Made by a program: the position numbers and the translations under genes. Below, one piece after another: positions 6,567 through 9,931 of a stretch of DNA of 9,931 bases. The notes beneath the pieces are model-generated. The model saw only the letters and a list, made by a program, of their open reading frames with translations. It did no database searches and was not told the origin of the DNA. This DNA comes from CAYTQK01 sp964439745 (GTDB lineage: Bacteria > Desulfobacterota > Desulfobacteria > Desulfobacterales > Desulfosudaceae): NCBI GenBank assembly GCA_964439745.1, contig CAYTQK010000107.1, positions 1 to 9,931 of the forward strand, given 5' to 3'. How positions within the stretch are numbered: the stretch's first letter is position 1; every line of letters begins with the position of its first letter.

Positions 6567-7472
6567 TTATTCTTTGCTTACAAATCCCACTTCGGCATAG
6601 GCCGGACCGGGGTAGGCATAAAAACCCTGCCCGGTTTTCGTTCCCAGCCGGCCGGCATCCACAAACTGCCGCAGAAAATTCACGTTGGCAATGGCCTTGG
6701 GATCATTCAACTGCCTGGCCCAGATCTGGTTCACGGACAAAACCGTGTCCAGTCCGATGGTATCCATGATTCCGAACGGCCCGATCTCCATTCCCATGAC
6801 GCCCATCCAGGAACGATCAATCTCCTCGATGTCGGCCACTCCGCCGGCCGCCAGATACAACGCCGTGTCACACAGATTCATCAGCATGGCATTGAAGACA
6901 TAGCCATGGTTTTCCTTACGCAGCAGGATGGGGACCTGCCCCAGGTGCCGGGCAAAGGCTTCAATGCGGGCGACGGTCTCGGCGGATGTTCCCGGATGCG
7001 GCATAATATCCACGATGCGGGTGGTCAGGGTATTGTGAAAATGAAAAGCGGCGAATTTTTCCGGCCGACCGGTGGCATCGGCCATCATGGAAGGAATCAG
7101 GGAAGAAGAATTGGTGGTAAACATCACGTGCGCCGGGCACAGCCGGTTGAATTCTTCAAATACCCGGCATTTCAACTCGGCGTCTTCGGGCACGGACTCG
7201 CTGAGAAAGTCGATTTGTTCGGCGGCTTCCGCCGGATCGGTAGTCATGCGAATGCGATTCAGGGCGGCGGCGGCCTCGTCGTCGGACACCCGCCGGCGGC
7301 TGACAAATTTATCCGCCAGCCGGCGCATTCGCTGGGCGGCTTTGTCCAGGGCGGTTGTGGAAATATCGTAGACAGTCGTTTCCAGGTTGGTCAGAGCGCA
7401 TAACAACCCGATCTGCTGCCCCATGGTTCCGGCCCCGACGATGAGGACCCGCCTGATCTCTCCCGTCTGCAT
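6567..7472 (-). CDS. 3-hydroxyacyl-CoA dehydrogenase family protein
   Basis: A 301-residue NAD-dependent dehydrogenase. Proteins of this family oxidise L-3-hydroxyacyl-CoA to 3-oxoacyl-CoA, or act on related hydroxy acids. The N-terminal Rossmann fold shows RRVLIVGAGTMGQQIG (7-22, GxGxxG) and VYDIS with Asp36 for the NAD ribose. SESVPEDAELK (91-101) and FTTNSSSL (118-125) carry the conserved acidic residue and catalytic-site Ser. AAFHFHNTLTTRIVDIMPHP (141-160) holds the catalytic His144 and Asn147. The C-terminal domain contains ENHGYVFNAML (187-197) and the closing LGTKTGQGFYAYPGP motif (276-290). The acidic partner of the His is Asp155, 11 residues on, instead of Glu at 12. I chose the Met at 7472 because GGGAG stands 11 bases upstream; an earlier in-frame ATG at 7505 would add 11 residues but lacks a ribosome-binding site. 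It is the first gene of a probable three-gene minus-strand unit. Exact substrate unknown. Confidence 0.9.
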   Translation of the reverse strand: MQTGEIRRVLIVGAGTMGQQIGLLCALTNLETTVYDISTTALDKAAQRMRRLADKFVSRRRVSDDEAAAALNRIRMTTDPAEAAEQIDFLSESVPEDAELKCRVFEEFNRLCPAHVMFTTNSSSLIPSMMADATGRPEKFAAFHFHNTLTTRIVDIMPHPGTSAETVARIEAFARHLGQVPILLRKENHGYVFNAMLMNLCDTALYLAAGGVADIEEIDRSWMGVMGMEIGPFGIMDTIGLDTVLSVNQIWARQLNDPKAIANVNFLRQFVDAGRLGTKTGQGFYAYPGPAYAEVGFVSKE

Positions 7473-7505
7473 GTCAGCTGCTTCTCCCGCCCATGATGAC
7501 ATCAT

Positions 7506-8083
7506 CCCGGAATTATCGTTTTCGCCTGCTCCCCGTTGGCAGGTTATTGTTCAATAACTAAAACAAATAGCTGAATTTTGCAAGGAAAAATTAACAGGCC
7601 ACTTGCCCGGCGGCTTCGCCGGGCCGGACAGCGGATGAAAATTGCCGGACCGTTCGTCTTTTCTTTCCTTTTCTGCCGGGATCTTTCCCGGTCCGCTCAA
7701 AAAACTGCCCTGCAAATCAATTGCCAGCATTTCTTTCTTGAACTTTCCGCCATTCATGATAGGTAATAGCTAAACAAATCGGCCGGATGCATGATGTATC
7801 AACGAAACAAGGGGGACGATGGTTTGCATACCAACCGACATCTGCGCATTTTCCGGAAGACATCCTGCGGCAAGGAGGCCCTGCCTCATTTCCCCTGTTT
7901 CTGCCGTCAACCCGGACCGGATCTGCATATCTATATTCCGGAAACAAAAAATTTTGCCAACTCCACCTTGGAGGTGGACCTGGATGCCTCCTATCTGAAA
8001 TATCCGTCCGCCGCCCGGGAGCACGCCGGAAAGATCCTGGCCGCCCCCCGATTGAGACCCAACCACCGGCACCGGCTGACAAC
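7506..8083. other. Intergenic/upstream region between divergent genes
   Basis: About 580 bases separate the dehydrogenase start (minus) from the chosen CLC start (plus). The part from about 7540 to 7600 and 7700 to 7960 is visibly AT-richer than the genes, as expected for divergent promoters, but I could not identify a convincing -35/-10 pair. The region holds two GC-rich hairpins (7605-7624 and 7676-7691), an inverted repeat CGGACCG/CGGTCCG at 7646-7652 and 7689-7695 flanking a pyrimidine tract, and a doubtful 98-codon ORF at 7791-8087. Confidence 0.6.
7605..7624. other. GC-rich perfect stem-loop
   Basis: GCCCGGCG-GCTT-CGCCGGGC forms a perfect 8-bp stem with a 4-base loop. There is no T-run directly after it on either strand, so it is not a standard intrinsic terminator. 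It could be a dispersed palindromic repeat or a 5'-leader structure. Confidence 0.6.
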
Positions 8084-8087
8084 ATGA
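7791..8087 (+). CDS. Doubtful small ORF overlapping the CLC start (ATGA)
   Basis: A 98-codon frame whose TGA overlaps the chosen CLC start codon as ATGA, a common translational-coupling arrangement. Its second half (for example TLEVDLDASYLKYPSAAREH) has codon choice and acidic/hydrophobic balance like a real protein, whereas the CLC-frame reading of the same bases is Arg/Pro/Gly-rich. Against it: no ribosome-binding site before the ATG, a His/Arg-rich and Cys-containing N-terminal half without recognisable fold, and no family I know. It may equally be a non-coding leader. Confidence 0.2.
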   Translation: MMYQRNKGDDGLHTNRHLRIFRKTSCGKEALPHFPCFCRQPGPDLHIYIPETKNFANSTLEVDLDASYLKYPSAAREHAGKILAAPRLRPNHRHRLTT

Positions 8088-9913
8088 CGAAAAACGCCAT
8101 CACCAGCCTGCGGCCGGCATTGTCTTCCTTGCGGTCGGTATTTGCCTACCGGCAGTCCAACGCCGTCAATCTGCTGGCCTTTGTGGTCATCGGTCTGATC
8201 ACCGGCACCGGGGCCATTGTCTTTCAATTTCTGTGCAACGCCGGCGTCCATTTCTTCCTGGACGCCCTGGCCGGATATCGGCCGCCCGGCCCGACCGGCG
8301 AGCCCCACCTGTTCCCCCCCACCGCCACCGTCTTCAACCGCTGGGTGCTCCTGTTCCTGCCGGCGGCGGGCGGCCTGATCAGCGGCTGGCTGGTCTACAC
8401 TTTTGCCCCGGAAGCGGAGGGGCACGGCACCGACGCCGCCATTGACGCCTATCACAACAAGGGCGGCCTGATCCGGGCCCGCATCCCCTTTATCAAGACT
8501 ATTGCTTCAACCATCACCATGACTACCGGCGGCTCCGGCGGCCGGGAAGGCCCCATCGCCCAGATCGGGGCTGGTTTCGGCTCCTTTCTGGCCACTCGTC
8601 TCCATTTATCGGAACGGCAGCGGCGCATCATGCTGGCCGCCGGCGTGGCCGCCGGTGTGGGCAGTATTTTCCGGGCGCCCCTGGCCGGAGCCCTGTTCGC
8701 CTCGGAAGTGCTCTACCGCAACCCGGAATTCGAAGGCGACGTGCTCATCCCGGCCGGGATCGCCTCGGTGGTGGCCTATTGCCTCTTCTGCCTGGTTTTT
8801 GGCTGGGGATCGCTGTTCTCTTCCATGGCGTACAAGTTCACCAACCCCATGGAGCTGGGCCCCTATATCGTCCTGGCCCTGATCCTGTCCGGCGTCAGTT
8901 TTCTGTACGTCCAATGCTTTTACGGGGTGGAAAAAATCTTCACCGGCCTTCCCATTCCCCGGCATGTCAAGCCGGCTTTGGGCGGGCTGGCCACCGGTAT
9001 GATCGGCTTTTTTTTGCCGGAAACCCTGGCCTTTGGGTACGGCTTTCTGCAGCAGGCCCTGCTCAGCGAAGTCAGCCTGGTGCTGCTGTTGGCGGTAGCC
9101 TTCGGCAAAATCCTGACCACCTCCTTTACCATCAGCTCCGGCGGCAGCGGCGGTGTCTTCGGCCCCTCGGTGGTCATCGGCGGTTCCCTGGGCGGGGCGG
9201 TGGGGATCATCTTTCACACCCTGTTTCCCGGCCTGATCGAGAGCTCCGGCCCGATGGTGGTGCTGGGCATGGCCGGCTTTTTTACCGCCATTTCCAACGC
9301 CCCCATCTCCACCATCATCTTCGTGGCGGAAATGACCAACTCCTACCAGATGCTGCTGCCCACCCTGCTGGTCTGCGTACTCTGCTACCAGCTGTCCAGC
9401 CGCTGGACCATCTTCCGGCAGCAGGTCCCCAACAAGGCCGCCTCCCCGGCCCATGCCGGGGAATTTTTCGTGGATATTCTGCAGAACGCCAAGGTGGCGG
9501 ACATGCGGGAGAATATCCAGTCCACCACCACCGTTTCCGAATCCATGAGCCTGGCCGAGTTCAAGCTCTTTTTCACGGCCACCAATCAGCAGTATTTCCC
9601 CGTCATGAACGACGAGGACCGACTGGTCGGCATCTTCTCCAATACCGATATCCGACGGATTCTCTTTGACACGGAGATGGATCACCTGGTGGTGGTCCGG
9701 GACATTGCCACCACCAACATCATCCGGACCACCCTGGAGGAGGATTTGAACGAGGTTATGAAAAAGTTCACCATCAAGAACATGGAGGCCATTCCGGTGG
9801 TGGAGGTGGACGCCCCGGACCGCCTGCTGGGCATGCTGCGCCGCAAGGAAGTCATCGCCTTCTATAACCAGAAGATTGAAGAAATGCGTCAGAATCAGAA
9901 CAAGCGGAAATAG
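8084..9913 (+). CDS. CLC-family chloride channel/antiporter with CBS pair
   Basis: A 609-residue membrane protein of the CLC family, which moves chloride or other anions, often in exchange for protons, in the inner membrane. The membrane domain spans about residues 27-440. Motifs are EAEGHGTDAAID (111-121, place of GSGIP, GHG variant), GGSGGREGPIAQIGAGFGS (149-167, with gating Glu155), SGGSGGVFGPSVVIGG (352-367, GxFxP) and SNAPISTIIFVAEMTNSY (404-421). The internal proton-Glu position is Val209, next to Glu208. Residues about 469-530 and 536-597 form two CBS domains (PVMNDEDRLVGIFSNTDIRR and IPVVEVDAPDRLLGMLRRKE), which typically bind adenine nucleotides and regulate the channel. I chose ATG 8084 because homology to CLC helix B begins soon after; the frame is open back to an ATG at 7787, but that extension looks non-coding. 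No ribosome-binding site precedes 8084. The gene is divergent from its left neighbour. Confidence 0.93.
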   Translation: MTKNAITSLRPALSSLRSVFAYRQSNAVNLLAFVVIGLITGTGAIVFQFLCNAGVHFFLDALAGYRPPGPTGEPHLFPPTATVFNRWVLLFLPAAGGLISGWLVYTFAPEAEGHGTDAAIDAYHNKGGLIRARIPFIKTIASTITMTTGGSGGREGPIAQIGAGFGSFLATRLHLSERQRRIMLAAGVAAGVGSIFRAPLAGALFASEVLYRNPEFEGDVLIPAGIASVVAYCLFCLVFGWGSLFSSMAYKFTNPMELGPYIVLALILSGVSFLYVQCFYGVEKIFTGLPIPRHVKPALGGLATGMIGFFLPETLAFGYGFLQQALLSEVSLVLLLAVAFGKILTTSFTISSGGSGGVFGPSVVIGGSLGGAVGIIFHTLFPGLIESSGPMVVLGMAGFFTAISNAPISTIIFVAEMTNSYQMLLPTLLVCVLCYQLSSRWTIFRQQVPNKAASPAHAGEFFVDILQNAKVADMRENIQSTTTVSESMSLAEFKLFFTATNQQYFPVMNDEDRLVGIFSNTDIRRILFDTEMDHLVVVRDIATTNIIRTTLEEDLNEVMKKFTIKNMEAIPVVEVDAPDRLLGMLRRKEVIAFYNQKIEEMRQNQNKRK

Positions 9914-9931
9914 CTTATCCGGCGGCCGCCC

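Noticed and set aside
7735..7770. A possible -35 (TTGAAC) and -10-like (TAGGTAAT) pair before the CLC gene
   Set aside because: Match to the -10 consensus is poor at every acceptable spacing.
7787..8083. N-terminal extension of the CLC protein to an ATG at 7787
   Set aside because: The added 99 residues are Arg/Pro/Gly-rich and unlike CLC N-termini; homology begins after 8084.
8606..9685. A 359-codon open frame on the minus strand opposite the CLC gene
   Set aside because: Gly/His/Gln-rich, no recognisable domain, and entirely within the well-supported CLC gene.

Overview
The window is a GC-rich bacterial chromosome segment. It carries six recognisable protein genes, one decayed gene and one larger intergenic region. 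Acetoacetyl-CoA chemistry beside a thiolase-fold/DUF35 pair, a 7TMR-DISM chemoreceptor and a CBS-tailed CLC protein would fit a metabolically versatile anaerobe such as a sulfate-reducing Desulfobacterota. That placement is inference; no marker gene is present.

Left part (1-2922, + strand): the 3' end of an acetoacetyl-CoA synthetase gene, then a 478-residue thiolase-fold protein, then a 196-residue DUF35 (zinc ribbon + OB-fold) partner. They are closely spaced, with good Shine-Dalgarno sequences before the last two. The synthetase makes acetoacetyl-CoA from acetoacetate. The thiolase-fold protein looks like the SCP2/archaeal type but has Gly where the nucleophilic Cys should be and Ala where an HDCF-type Cys would be. 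It may therefore not be a thiolase. This is the most interesting point in the window.

Middle (2923-7505, - strand): read in transcript order, a 3-hydroxyacyl-CoA dehydrogenase family gene, a 754-residue chemoreceptor (signal peptide, 7TMR-DISM extracellular domain, seven membrane helices, MCP signalling domain, no HAMP visible) and a small nitroreductase. The chemoreceptor and nitroreductase are only 3 bases apart. Downstream on the same strand lies a decayed gene for an exported protein. It can be rebuilt only by joining three or four reading frames, and it stops abruptly against the stop codon of the DUF35 gene.

Right part (7506-9931): an intergenic region of about 580 bases with GC-rich hairpins and one doubtful small ORF, followed on the + strand by a CLC-family chloride channel/antiporter with a C-terminal CBS pair. 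It keeps the gating Glu but has Val at the usual internal proton-Glu position.

No tRNA, rRNA, CRISPR array, insertion sequence or phage gene was seen. The left cluster and the hydroxyacyl-CoA dehydrogenase could both serve short-chain acyl-CoA metabolism, but they lie on opposite strands and the sequence does not prove a shared pathway.
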